Shown here: positions 45,401 to 55,972 of the stretch, one piece after another
Layout of the letters: every line of letters begins with the position of its first letter
How positions within the stretch are numbered: the first letter of the stretch is position 1
Notes under the pieces: generated by a model
Database searches by the model: none
What the model saw: the letters and a program-made list of their open reading frames with translations, nothing else
Told to the model about the DNA's origin: nothing
DNA from: Podarcis raffonei
Lineage: Eukaryota; Chordata; Lepidosauria; Squamata; Lacertidae
Direction: 5' to 3'
Length of the DNA: 64,000 nt
Assembly (NCBI RefSeq): GCF_027172205.1
Contig: NC_070614.1
Coordinates: forward strand, 32,602,001-32,666,000
Translations under genes and position numbers: made by a program

Positions 45401-47310
45401 TGGCACCTCTGTTGTGCATTCATTCTGCGCTTCAAGGAAGTCACACTTAGCCTCAGTTATTCATATCTAAAATGGCATATTTTTGTGGAATGCATTTGAG
45501 AGAGGTCATGAGGCTAAGTCCTGTTTTCAGTGCTAAGACTCATATTTGTAATAGACTGCATCCATACTAACTTAGTTTTATTCAGTTCCCATTAAAACCC
45601 AAGTGAAAAGTTAGTTAGACTTAGATCCACTTGATTTCTGTGGGTACCAAGTGCAATTAGCTTGTAGTGCAAAACTATACGCATCTACTCAGAAGTAAGT
45701 CCCATTAAGTTCAATGGGGCTTACTCCCAAGTGATGTGGGTATAAGATTGCAGCCCAAGTCTGGATCCAACCCAGTACAATTCATTGTTAGCATGATCTT
45801 AAGTGTTTCTCTCTACGCTTTGTGCAATTCAGAGTGTTGGTCCTAGCCTTTGAAGCCTCCACAGTTAAAAATTGAAATACCTTTACATTGCCTTCTTCCT
45901 GCATCAGTATGCCTGTCCACTGAGATCATCGTATATAAGGCATTTCTCAGGATTCCCCCATCAAGGCAACCAGAGAGAGCGCCTTTTCAGTGGTGGCTCC
46001 TAGCCTTGGCATGTCCTCCGTAGGTACTATAATTTAGAAACCAGGCAGAAACATTTCTGTTTTCCCAGACTGTTAAGAGCTGCTAATCTTAGCATGTTTA
46101 ACACTGTACAATTTTGGATGGTTCCTGTCTATTTGAATGGTTTGTTGTTTGATTTATTATTTTTTAAAGTATACTTTACTTGCGACTTTGTTAACCACCC
46201 TGGCTGCATTAATTTATGTTGAAGGTCCAGGTTATAAATTATGTAAATAAGTAACTAACTGGAGGTGATAGCTCCAGGGCATGTGCAGAGTTGACAGCCA
46301 GTGTTCAGTAATGGTTATAGTATTGAAATAGGACTCAAATCCCCACTCGGCTGTGAAGCTCATTGTGTCACTGTGCAGCCTCCAGCTCTCAGTCTGATCT
46401 ACCTTACAGGATTATTTGTTTCACTTGCTGCATTTATATAGCTGCTCCACAACAGGAGCAAACCAACAACAACATTTAAATTCAGGATAAAGCAAACAAA
46501 TATGTAATAAGTATTTCCTTTTTTAAAAAAATGGAGAGCAATTAAAATACTTAATTGGGAGGTTATAAAGGATAGAGAAGAACCATGTAGACCACCCTAA
46601 ATAAATATCTGCCTCCCTTGCCAATGTAGAATCTTAACTACCGTAGTCCCCACATATTTAGGAAGGGAGGCGAAGCAATAGGTTATGGATCAGATTGCAT
46701 GCCTTCCGGCAGCAACCCTTCAGCTTTTGGCCCCCCTCTTTCACACACACCACCTTCTTTCCAGCAGCGAAATTATCAAGTGTTTCTACTAGTCTGATAG
46801 ATTGATTAAAATGGGAAATTTTCTTTCCATCCAGCAGGTGAAGAGATCCAGACCAAAAACGAGGGGGGCTTTCTAATACAGGAAAGCATAAAGAAGCAGA
46901 GAAGCCGGATGCTCCCCACCTTGCAGCCAGCCCAGTTCGCCTGCCAGAACGTCGACGGCCAGCAGCCTGCGAATAAGCAAGACGCGCTTTTCCCCTGCCC
47001 CGAATGCGGGAAGAACTTCTCTCGCAAATCCACCCTCACCAGGCACCGGAGGGTCCACACTGGGGTCAAGCCCCACCAGTGCACCGAATGCGGGAAAAGG
47101 TTCCTGCACAAATTCAACCTGGTGAACCACATGAGAACCCACCTGCGGGAGGAAGCGAGCCGCTGTTCACTTTGCGGGAAGAATGCAAAGTGGAATTCGG
47201 GCCAGGGGGGCCACGACAGGAAGGCCGGGTGCTGCGAATGCGCAGAAAGTTTCGGCCTGCAGTTCAGTGCAGAGCAGAGCATGCAGGAGAGGGAAGAGCC
47301 CTTCAGCTGA
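41576..47310 (+). CDS. SCAN zinc-finger protein with KRAB-like exon
   Basis: Exons 41576-42409, 45074-45203 and 46838-47310 (or 46835) join in frame to about 478 residues. N-terminal region with a sumoylation-like VKME; extended SCAN about 112-270; worn KRAB-like block about 279-321; two C2H2 fingers (C375, C378, H391, H395 and C403, C406, H419, H423) joined by TGVKPHQ; then a degenerate third CxxC without its His pair. Such proteins are nuclear DNA-binding regulators that pair through SCAN. Two fingers are few for this family, so specific DNA binding may be weak. A spliced acceptor (CCTCCAG, 41460-41461) precedes the first coding exon and an in-frame stop lies before the ATG. ATG 41588 has the better start context (AAAATGG) than 41576. 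No orthologue name is justified. Confidence 0.85.
42706..44335 (-). mobile_element. BovB (RTE) LINE with open reverse transcriptase frame, 5' truncated
   Basis: A single minus-strand open frame of about 540 codons (42717-44335) covers the RT from [20 protein letters not shown] through [31 protein letters not shown] and [10 protein letters not shown] to the end [11 protein letters not shown]. The endonuclease half is missing and the 5' side stops near an AC repeat. The 3' end has the GTT microsatellite. It lies in the first intron of the SCAN gene, in antisense. Confidence 0.95.
44335..44351. repeat. (AC)n microsatellite
   Basis: A short AC run at the truncated 5' edge of the BovB copy. Confidence 0.85.
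45074..45203 (+). CDS. Exon: degenerate KRAB-A-like block
   Basis: The exon is 130 bases, phase 0 to phase 1, after TTTTTTCAG and before GTAAGG. It reads [20 protein letters not shown] then [17 protein letters not shown], which lines up with the KRAB end pattern LD..Q..LYRDVM.EN...L.SLG. The DV and MLE positions needed for TRIM28 binding are lost, so repression through TRIM28 is doubtful. Confidence 0.72.
45667..45757. repeat. Short imperfect-palindrome repeat, best copy
   Basis: TGCAAAACTATACGCATCTA, CTCAGAAGTAAGTCCCATTA, TTCAATGGGGCTTACTCCCA, ... TATAAGATTGCAGC. The left and right halves are approximate inverted copies of one another. Confidence 0.8.
45960..46260 (+). mobile_element. Worn LINE 3' end (L2/CR1 group)
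   Basis: GAGCGCCTTTTCAGTGGTGG and CTCCTAGCCTTGGC match the RAFSVVAP-type C terminus of L2-like LINEs, followed by a 3' UTR-like T-rich tail. Confidence 0.5.
46270..46460 (+). mobile_element. Worn CORE/MIR-like SINE
   Basis: It has a tRNA-like GGACTCAAATCCCCACTCGG and the central phrase GTGAAGCTCATTGTGTCACT, then CCTTACAGGATTATTTG. Confidence 0.45.
46838..47310 (+). CDS. Terminal exon: two C2H2 zinc fingers
   Basis: Entered in phase 1 through a tandem CAGCAG acceptor (either 46835 or 46838, adding one Ala). Two canonical fingers begin CPECGKNF and [26 protein letters not shown] and CCECAESF are decayed finger remnants. The stop is TGA at 47308. Confidence 0.9.
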
Positions 47311-49270
47311 CTTGAAGGCAAAGGCGGGAATTGTAGCTGACTTGAATGTAGAGGAATTTTTTTTTAGGAAATACTCTAAACCTAGGGGATCTGTTTTATT
47401 TTTATTTTTGTCCTGGAACTCTTTAGAAGCAGGAACTGCCTTCTGATGACGAGGTGGTTACCTTTAACATAATCGAAGCAAAGAATGCCTTCAGCAGCTC
47501 AGATGGGTTGTATGTTTGTTTGTTTTCCTTTGGATGTTTGTCAGTTTATGGAGGGGAGTGTGGTGTAAGAAGGCAAAGAAGCCCCAACCTGCATTTACAG
47601 TGGGAAATATTTGCTCCTCCTAATGCCGTTGTGAAAGAGAGCAAAGATGGACAAGGATCCCTGTTGTGTCAGTTGCACAGGACCTACATGCAGAACTAGT
47701 AAAAACTACACACAAACGCAATGTGATTGAACGGCATCTTATCCACACACTCTTTTCAACTGACAGAATAGCTGTCTGAATATGGAAATCTGAGCAGTGA
47801 AAAGATAAGCTTCACCCTCAAAACTTATTATCATAAATAGGAATGCAAGCTCAAAGTATCTGTATTGGATGATCTGGAAAGCCATGTGGGTGGGTGCCAA
47901 CCAATCATATTTTGGCTAAGAAATGACATAGTCAGAATTCTGTTAGTTTGGAGCAAACTCCTGGTAATGTGTCACCTCAAAGGCCTTCAAACCACTTCCT
48001 CCTTCATGGTGGTCTTTAACAAAACATACTCACTATTGCAACGTGGAGGAGATCTGTTCTATTGACATTCAACTTTTCTTTGTTTTTCTTTTTTCATAGC
48101 CTCTCAATTTAGAAGTGGAGCAATTCATAAAGAATATTTGTTGTCCATTCAAACTTCTCCTTTTACAATTTGTGGCATGAGATCTCCCTCTGACACTAGT
48201 TTTCTCCCCACCCAATTAATTTACTTTTACTTCTTTTTTTACTTTTAAGAATTAAAAGAGTCTCCATAGTTTCACATGCCCAAGGGGGACCTTGGACTCA
48301 TGTTTTTTTCCTCAAATAACAGCTTTCCATACCACTAAAGCATTTCAGAAGTAGTTTGTGATAAGAAATGGGAGGTCTGATATTCAAAAGGGTGGGGGGA
48401 GTTTTTAAAAATCCTACTGTGTATGGCTAACGTAGCTTTTGGAACTCTGCCTCCGTTTATTTGTACAAGTCTGTCAAAACACGTTTCAGTATTTCAAGCC
48501 TTTCTAACACTACCAGTTTTAACCCCTGTAACACTGTTGATACACCAAAATTGCATGTTTGGAAACCTGCAATGGTTATAGCTGCATATGTAAATTTTAG
48601 GGTTTTTTTAAAAAAAAGAGAGAGAAAGAAAAAAAGGAATTGTTTTCATAAAAATTTTTTATTAAAGCTTTATTTTTGTGTAGTTTGCACATTAAAAAAA
48701 GTTTAATGTTGTAATAGCGATGTTTAATTCTACATATCCTGCTTAACATGGCTACAACCACCCTTCAGTTGTTATCTCTTAGTTTATAACCCATGGACAA
48801 TGAATAGAACCTATGTTACATAATGGTTGTCGTGAAAAGAGCTCACAAAGCAGAATTAAGACTCCCAATTCCGTATACACTTACCTTACCTAGAAATAAG
48901 TTCCACTCAACTTACTGGGCATGGACTTCAGTCTGAGTTGGCATGCATATAGAATTGCACTGTACGGGGCCCAGCTACCAAAGTGTTCTAAGAATAGAAA
49001 TATTGAGATGATTACCAAATACTCCCCTTAATAATGCTCTGTTTTATTTTAAAGTCTCCTGTCAGTGTTAGAGAAGGAATTGTTTTAACGAATAACAAAC
49101 GCCTTTCCCAAAGGACTCTCCACGTTTGATGGCTGTGGTCCTGCCCATACATCCACTCAGTCTCTCCTTCACACACCCCTATAACCTCTCTGCACAAATC
49201 CTACATTTACCCCCATCAACCACAGCTCTCTTTTCTTCGGCACAAAAGGGGGCACATTGTCTGTCTGCCC
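47311..49270 (+). other. 3' UTR and downstream flank of the SCAN gene
   Basis: No further coding exon is seen. ATTAAA at about 48661 before a G/T-rich stretch may be the poly(A) signal. A palindromic short repeat lies at 48866-48962. Confidence 0.4.
48866..48962. repeat. Short imperfect-palindrome repeat
   Basis: CCAATTCCGTATACACTTAC ... GCATGCATATAGAATTGCAC, a diverged member of the 45667 family. Confidence 0.6.
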
Positions 49271-49279
49271 AGGCACCCA

Positions 49280-49680
49280 ACCTTGCACGGATTGAGCCCT
49301 GGCAGCCCATTCAGGAATTTCCACGCGCCCACCTTCGAGAGCTGCTCGCGTAGTAATGAAGCCAAGGTGAGCTGCGCCCCGGCCAGAGCAGAATTGCGCA
49401 TCTTTCTCCCAAATGCGCCCTCGCGAGTGGTCGAGATGCTTGTCAATCCGCAGAGGTGGGAGGCGAGGCTCATCCTTCGCTCCCTTTCGCAGGCTCTGGC
49501 GCGCTGTTTCTTCCATCGGCAGCTCCAGCTCCATTCATTTCGGCTGCAGTCTGGACTCTTCTCCCTGGCTCTTCAGGTGCGCTCCGGTGCCGTGGGGTCC
49601 GAGCTGCCGTGCGGCAACATGTGAAGACGACAGCGCTTCTGTACCAGGAGCAAAGTGAAGGCACTTCCTAAATGCACTAG
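49280..49680. promoter_or_regulatory. CpG-rich block
   Basis: Locally raised CpG content (CACGCGCCCACCTTCGAGAG, CTCGCGAGTGGTCGAG). It could be an alternative promoter for the SWIM gene or a decayed one. No exon can be defined. Confidence 0.3.
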
Positions 49681-49756
49681 GTGGCCACTTAACGATTCAG
49701 AAAGGAAGGAAACAGATTTGGATATACTCATTTGTACTGGCGTACATTTAGAAGAC

Positions 49757-49830
49757 AGAAGTGCCTGGCGTGCTCTGGTCCATGGGGTCACGAAGAGTCG
49801 GACACGACTAAACGACTAAACAACAACATT
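49757..49830 (+). mobile_element. BovB 3' end, about 70 bases
   Basis: TGGCGTGCTCTGGTCCATGG, GGTCACGAAGAGTCGG and ACGACTAAACGACTAAACAA match the extreme 3' end of the BovB copies here, in the opposite orientation. Confidence 0.9.
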
Positions 49831-50164
49831 TAAAAATGGTTTCTATAACCGAAATGCAATTCAACCCAAGGGAGGGGCTTGAGTACCCGCTCAGTCGGCT
49901 GGCCCTGTGCGGATGAGCAATTTTTAAATTACGCGCCACGGTAATAAAGAGGGCCTCGTGAGCACGTGCAAAGTAAGGGAACATCAGCCAGCCTCCCTTC
50001 AAAAATATTTCATTTAAGGACGTAACCTCCGGCAAGAAGCCGGGGTGTGTGAAGCCGGGGTGTATGCGTTGCTAATTCTTGACATGTTTGCCCTGCTCTT
50101 CCTTCGAGGAGCGCAGGGGGGCGCAGCAGTTTCCCTCTTTATCTGAGGTCTGTAAGGCTGAGAG

Positions 50165-50290
50165 AGAAAGTCACTAGCCTAACTTGAACCCCCGTCGCTA
50201 AGTCGGGGTTCGAACCCGGCTCCCCCCGGTCATCACCTGGCGCGCCGGGACTGCCGAGCTACTGCGCCTTCCCAGCTCGAAGGCAAGTTC
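50165..50290 (-). repeat. tRNA-like remnant (pol III boxes), probably SINE-derived
   Basis: The minus strand has a TAGCTCGGCAGTCCCGG A-box-like and a GGTTCGAACCC B-box. The T stem is nearly complete but the acceptor stem does not pair, so a working tRNA is unlikely. Confidence 0.35.
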
Positions 50291-50299
50291 AGCTCCTAA

Positions 50300-50700
50300 T
50301 CTCGGGTGCGCGACTTGCTGTCGGCCAGGTAAGCTACGGGAACGCACTCTGCACATGCTCAGAGGCACCTTCGTCTTCCCGCGCCGTTCTCCCTCGTCAG
50401 CCCTCCTCGTGATCCTTTCCCTTCTGCTCCTCCAGCCACCTAGACTTTGCTCTTTCTTGGCAACGCAGTGCTGCCGTCCACGGAGCAGGCTGCGTTGCTG
50501 GAAGCTCCAGCAGGCGGAGCTCGCGGCTCGCCTCCGTCGCCCAGCCGGAATCAGCAAGCGGGAGACGGAGCGCCCGGGTTTGTTTCGCTGGGAACGGGCC
50601 TGGCACTCTGGCCGCATCCCGGACAGGCAGAGATCCAAGGTGGCTGGAGGGGTTAAGGAGACAGCCGGCCAGGTATGGGTCCAATCCGGGGTCCTTTGCC
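50300..50700 (+). promoter_or_regulatory. CpG-rich presumed promoter and 5' exon of the SWIM gene
   Basis: A dense G/C block ends in GACAGCCGGCCAG followed by GTATGG at 50672, a good splice donor. It lies 1.2 kb before the first coding exon of the SWIM protein. An open frame from ATG 50355 has no family support and I take the block as non-coding. Confidence 0.45.
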
Positions 50701-51547
50701 GGGCGGAGGGGGTACGGAGAGTAACACAGGATTGGGACTCCCAGAGACAGCTGGGGGCGCTCTCTGAAGCTGGAAGGGTGGGAGTCGGGGCCCCAGAGCG
50801 CACAGCTCCGAATTGGCCGAGCTTATAAAATGCATGCATAAATACGTGCACTTTCATTTAAGCATATGTTCCCCTTCCTCATCATACAGGCATATATATT
50901 TTTGCATTTACTGCTGTATGGATTAAATGCACACATTTATGTCTCTTGCAGCATATGATGCATGTTTTTGTTGTGTCTGCATGCATGAATAAGTGTGAGT
51001 GAGTGTGCATGTATTAATGGGTGTGCGGGTGTTCTCAGATTTGTGCAAACCATCGTGCTTTATATGTGCCAGCCCAGGAGTAACTGTTTTCAGTTTCCTA
51101 CTGACTGCAGTCCATTTGGGTGAGCCCAAGTGACAGGTGCCATTAACTTTTCCATTCTTGCACGCGTACGCAGACATGCCATACTTCTTGTAGTACATGA
51201 ACGTTGTCACAACTTAGATCTGACAGCTGCAGTGCATCCCCTGCCCTGCCTCAGCTTTGCAATGGGCACCCCCAAAACTGCATCACATCTCTTGCTACTT
51301 ACAGTCTTAATTCAGAGGCACCAAGAACCTCCCATGGGCATGGCAATTACTAGTAGTTCAAAATATTCCCATATTTGGTACTTCATACTGTATATATCTT
51401 TCTTCAGGTTACTTTTTCTCCAAAGAGTGGCAACAAGTCTTCATGGCATGATTGCCAGTGGATACTGGATCTCTGTAAAGAAAAGACTTTAAGCATATTC
51501 ACTTTGGCAGGTACTGTACTAGCTTCCTTAATTGTGTTCCAAATTTG

Positions 51548-51602
51548 CAGTCCAGTTCCTTATATGACTTACTCCCAGAGAAGTGTGCATTGGATTGCAA
51601 CT
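51548..51602. repeat. Short palindromic repeat, half copy
   Basis: GACTTACTCCCAGAGAAGTG and TGCATTGGATTGCAAC match the right half of the 45667 family. Confidence 0.55.
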
Positions 51603-51877
51603 TCAACTACTTAACAAGAACACGTATCCAGATTTGTGGAATCTAAATAGTGTTTTACATAATATGTCTAAAACAAAATACAAAAGCCTGCATTTTAATA
51701 TGGAGATATGCATCTTGTAGGAAAGGTTAGATCGCAGAAGGTGTCTTAAGAGACATATGAAGTTTTTTGGGTGGAAATTGCTGGCTACAAATGCCATCAC
51801 TGGAACTGCCAATCTCACTGCCGCCTCCTGCTTTCTCTTATGATTTAAATGACTGTGCTTCTCTGCTCACAGATGCC

Positions 51878-52125
51878 ATGGGGGACCTCGGCCTGGGCCG
51901 GGAGTTTCACACCTGGCACCAGTTCAGCACGTTCTTTGATGACTGGTGTGAAAAGCACAAAGTGCTCTTCATCATCGCCAGCCTGAAGCCACTGATCTCA
52001 CTGCGCCAGAACCCACCGCACTATCAGCCCAGCCTCGCCGAGACACTCCGCTTCCGATTTGTGCGTCTCATCTGCAAGCACAGCGGGACCTATGTGGGGC
52101 AGAGCACAGTGCAACGCAACCGCCT
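51878..52125 (+). CDS. ZSWIM9: Exon: first coding exon of the SWIM protein
   Basis: Acceptor CTGCTCACAG at 51872; donor CGCCT then GTAAGT at 52126; 248 bases, ending in phase 2. It encodes MGDLGLGREFHTWHQFSTFF and the first zinc ligands of the FAR1-like region. Confidence 0.85.
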
Positions 52126-54307
52126 GTAAGTCTGTCGTGTGTTTGATTATATAATGCCGTCTGTGTACATGCTGCTGCGCAGGCCCCATGCTCCAAGATG
52201 TTTACAAGCTAAAATTCTCTCTGATTCCCATTCCCCCAGTATCATTGAGACCCTCAAAGAGACATTGATTGTTCCTCTATATAGCTTAGCTTCCAGGTGC
52301 TTTTGGGTTCCACCAGCCCAAGTCAGCATGGCCAGTGGGCAAGGATGATGGGAGCTGTAGTCCAGCAACCTCTGGTGGGGTGCAGGTTGCTTATCCCTGC
52401 TCTATAGAAAGCAAAACCCTAGGATTTCGTCACCAAACAAGATATTGTTGTGCTGTAATTACTCCTGAATTAAAAATCCCAAGTGTGTAGTGCAGAAGAG
52501 AATTAAGGCATGCTCTTCTGAATAAAACCTGCAGAATTGGTTGGCCCTCTTTGCCTTTTTTGACATAAGCACTGCTAATAATAGTCATAGTTACAATAAT
52601 AATTATAATATTTATATGCCGCCCATCTGGCTGGGTTGTCACAGCCACTCTGGGTGACTAAACTACAATACATTCAATTTTTTATTTTTATTTTTAAATG
52701 AAGCCATGGAAGATTTCTTTTGAAAAATCCACAATATACTTGAGATATTTTTATTTCCCCCCACTCTATGTAAAATATTTCCTCTATGTGGCGGGGGGGG
52801 AGACCCCCAGACGGGGGGGGGGGGATTGGCAGTGACAGCGGTTCCTACCAGTATCCATTGGAGTCCAGTGTCAATAGTGCTATCGCTTCTTACTAAACAA
52901 AACCCTTTCCCCCCCCACCATCTCCTCCTTTGCAGCAGTGAGAAGATCGACTGCCCAGCCTCCATCACTCTGCGCCTGGGCCCCAAGAAGGACCGCTTGG
53001 TGGTGATTGAGGCCAACCTGGAGCACAACCACCGCCTGTCGGAGCTGGAGTTTGCCCATCACTTCAAGCGGCACCAGCTGAGGGCCAGCCTAGGGCTGCC
53101 CATCCGCATCACCAACAGCATCTCCAAGCGCTTTCTGGCACCTGACCTTATCTGGAACCTGGAGGACTACAGCAAAGCCAAAGACAAGGGCATGTGCAAC
53201 CTCCTGGCTGTTCTGGATGCTCTCTTCAAGGCAGATCCAGGGGCCAAAGTCAAACTTGTCTTCCAGGAGGATGTGGCTGTCCTCAACAGCATCTTCCTGG
53301 CCACCTCGCACATGCGCAAGCTTGTGCAACATTTCCCGGCTCGCCTCTTCTTGGAGCGCGCTGCCTGCCTTGATGCGGACTTTGAGCTCTACACCGTGCT
53401 TTGCCAAGATGCCAATGGGCGCGGGCGTGAGGTGGCCTACTGCCTGGCACGCCAGGGGCTGCCCGACCTCCTTATATTCATTGTGGCTTCACTGGTGCAG
53501 AGTGCCCCAGACATCAAGTTGAGGGTGAAGGTGGTCACAGTAGGGGCTGGTGTCACAGGGCTGGACGCTGTGGAGGAGGTCCTGCCATGTGCCCGGGTGC
53601 AGATCTGCCGCCTGCAGGTCTTGGAGGCCCTCTACCGCAGAGCTTGCGAGCTGGCTGTGCCGAAGGAGGACCGGATCCGCAACCTGTTGCTGAACCTGGC
53701 GAATGCTGACTCTCCACGGGTCTACAGCCAGTACCTGAGCGACCTGGAAGATGTCGCCCCGCTCTCCTTTTTGCAGTACTTCCTGGAGCACTGGCACCCT
53801 CACAAGGGCATGTGGGTAGAGTGCTGGGCCTTTGAGAAGAACCGGGAATGCTCCTTCCTCGACCACCTTAGCACTCACCGCCGTAAGCTGCTGACAGTAC
53901 TCACCCCTCCTATGGTGTTGGCCACCTGCGTTCAGGGCCTGCTAGATCTACAAGCCCTGCATGTGGAGACCTCAACGTTCAACGTGGCACCTGTGGCTGA
54001 GCTGTACCACACCGCCTGCCTGCCCGACAGCGCTGATCTGGTGGCCGAGGAACTGGACCTGGTGCCCCACGCGCACTATGAGCTCAAGGACACGCCTGAG
54101 GGCCACCTCTTGGAGGGAAGCACCTGCTCTTTCCTGGTGAGCCAGGACCTGGCCACTTGCAGCTGTTCCATCTACATGGCTCACCAGCTGCCCTGCCGGC
54201 ACATCTTTGCCGCACGCCTTTGGGTTGGAGAGCCTCTCTTTGACCCCTGCCTGCTTCCCACCTCACCAGATAGGCATCAAGACTGCACAGGCCAGGAGGA
54301 ATGCTAG
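51878..54307 (+). CDS. ZSWIM9: SWIM zinc-finger protein, ZSWIM9-like
   Basis: Exons 51878-52125 and 52936-54307 join in frame (phase 2) to 539 residues. The ATG in GATGCCATGG has a good start context; the ATG five bases upstream is out of frame. The N terminus has a FAR1/GCM-like DNA-binding block (FHTWHQFSTFFDDWCEKHKV, ICKH, DCPASITLRL, LEHNH); the middle is a worn MULE-transposase-like domain; the SWIM motif is C491-x-C493 ... C503-x-H505 (CSCSIYMAHQLPCRHIF). The ZSWIM1/3/9 group is built this way from a tamed MULE transposase and is presumed nuclear. ZSWIM9 is preferred because it adjoins LIG1 as in human (from memory). ZSWIM1 and ZSWIM3 remain possible. Confidence 0.8.
52580..52665 (-). 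mobile_element. L2 LINE 3' tail fragment
   Basis: TATATGCCGCCCATCTGGCT, GGGTTGTCACAGCCACTCTGG is the reverse complement of the L2 3' tail, with an ATA-rich end at 52575-52610. Confidence 0.75.
52787..52825. repeat. G-rich low-complexity tract
   Basis: Two G runs (GGCGGGGGGGGAG and ACGGGGGGGGGGGG) lie in the intron of the SWIM gene. Confidence 0.8.
52936..54307 (+). CDS. ZSWIM9: Exon: main and last coding exon of the SWIM protein
   Basis: Acceptor TTTGCAGCAG offers two sites (52936 or 52939), so one Ser may be optional. The exon is G/C-rich and runs open to TAG at 54305. It holds the rest of the FAR1-like domain, the transposase-like domain and the SWIM finger. Confidence 0.9.
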
Positions 54308-55953
54308 CTATGTTGCCCAAGTGCCGCGGTCCATTAAAGTGGCAGAACACAGTCCCGGTGACCAATTCAGTAATTGCCACTGGCACGAGGAAGACGCTGG
54401 CTGCCACACTTCTTTGGCTGGAAGTGATCCAGCCTGGGGTGCTACACATACTACTGACCAGCCGTCCCTGGACAGATGTCCAGTACCCAGCCATATGGTG
54501 GGTACTACGAAGCATCACATGAGCACTGCCACATTCTAGGACCAATACTAATGGACCGATCGTCTTATTCAGTAGAAGGCAGCTTCCAGTGTTCCCAGGA
54601 TGCTAGTTCATTATGCGTTAAAGCACAGCTAAAAAATGCCAACTTCTGACCTTTTTCAGTGAGCAGATCTGTGTACACACTGCCTTTAAAAAATATGTAA
54701 AGATTGTGCACCAAGGTAGCTCAATTTTTTTGTGAGGAAAGCTAAATTCTGTATACATTACTTTATGCAATTTGCAGCACAATCCTGTGCAGAGTTCTGT
54801 GAACCCATCTACTGAAATCAGTGGACTAAAGGTGTGCCTAGCTCGGCCTAAGATAGGGTGTTAATCATATTCTAATTTTGTTAGTTATAAGAGGAGGCAG
54901 AGAGCGGTGGAAGTCGCCGAAAGGCCATCAACCAACAGCAGTCCTGCTCAGCTCTCCCCTAGGCTTCTTAATTACCCCACCTCAAATATGTCCACTGACT
55001 CCAGAACCTGGATTTTATGCCTCGTATTAGTTATCCTAGTAGCCAAATGCACAGAGCCCTAGGAATAAGCAATGTATCTAAATGGATGGATGTATACCAT
55101 GCTATCTGACTATCTGATCTAATAAATTCACTCATTTATTTATTCATTCAGAGATTTATATCTTGCCTTTCATAGTGTTGCGTCCTCAGAAGGAAATGTA
55201 TGTACAGTTTTAAAAAATAAAAATAACAATTAGAAATGAAGCATTGATTTGCGTATAGGCAGCAGCAACTAAAAAATTTCAGACCCACAATGGACTGAAT
55301 TTTTTTCAAGCTTCTTAAAAACCAGCAGACACTGAGAAGATCCTGTTTCTGATACCTGGAAATCTAAGCTCCTACCAGCAGTCCGGAGAGCAGGAACTAA
55401 ACATGTAATGCTCAAGCAATCTCATAACAGGAGCAAGCAATCCTTCCAGTAACACAGTTGCAAACCATTAGTGCTTTAAAGGCCAAAGCCAGCAAATAGA
55501 ATTGCACATGAAAGCAAATAGGCAGCCAATGTAACCCATACAGAACATGTGTAATATATCTGAGCTCCCACGTTCTTGCTGCTGCATTCTGCACCAACTG
55601 CAGTTTCCAAGCACCATCAACTATTCTTCAGTGGAATGGATATTTTGTGGCTTCCACAACAGTTTTTTTTAGATTTTCAAAGATGCCCCCATCAAGGTAA
55701 GGTTGGGCTGATCTAAGTTAAATGGCACATTGCAAGGCAGGACTATTTGCACATTAGTGACTAGGCTAGAGTTTTGAACTATTTTGTGTTTCTGTTTTCA
55801 TATTGTTGGTAAAATGTCTGAAGAAAAATACACTGGGAATAAAGGTTTCCAGGATCAGAAGATCTTAAGCCTTCTCAGTTTTAAGACTGAGCAGAAAAAC
55901 AGTGGATTTGGTTTGGATCTAAAGTGTTAACATGGTTATATGCCACTATTTTA
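54308..55953 (+). other. 3' UTR and flank of the SWIM gene
   Basis: A candidate poly(A) signal AATAAA lies at 55121-55126. A partial palindromic repeat is at 54776-54845. A worn minus-strand L2 fragment (QNAAARTWELRYIT..., GLHWLP) lies at about 55400-55620. No other gene. Confidence 0.5.
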
Positions 55954-55972
55954 CATTAATACCGAATGTTCT

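Noticed and set aside
50355-50828. Arg/Leu-rich open frame in the CpG block
   Set aside because: No family resemblance, crosses a good splice donor at 50672, and composition explains its openness.
54207-54539. Open frames past the stop of the SWIM gene
   Set aside because: They shift frame relative to the gene, show no conserved motif and lie in the 3' UTR.
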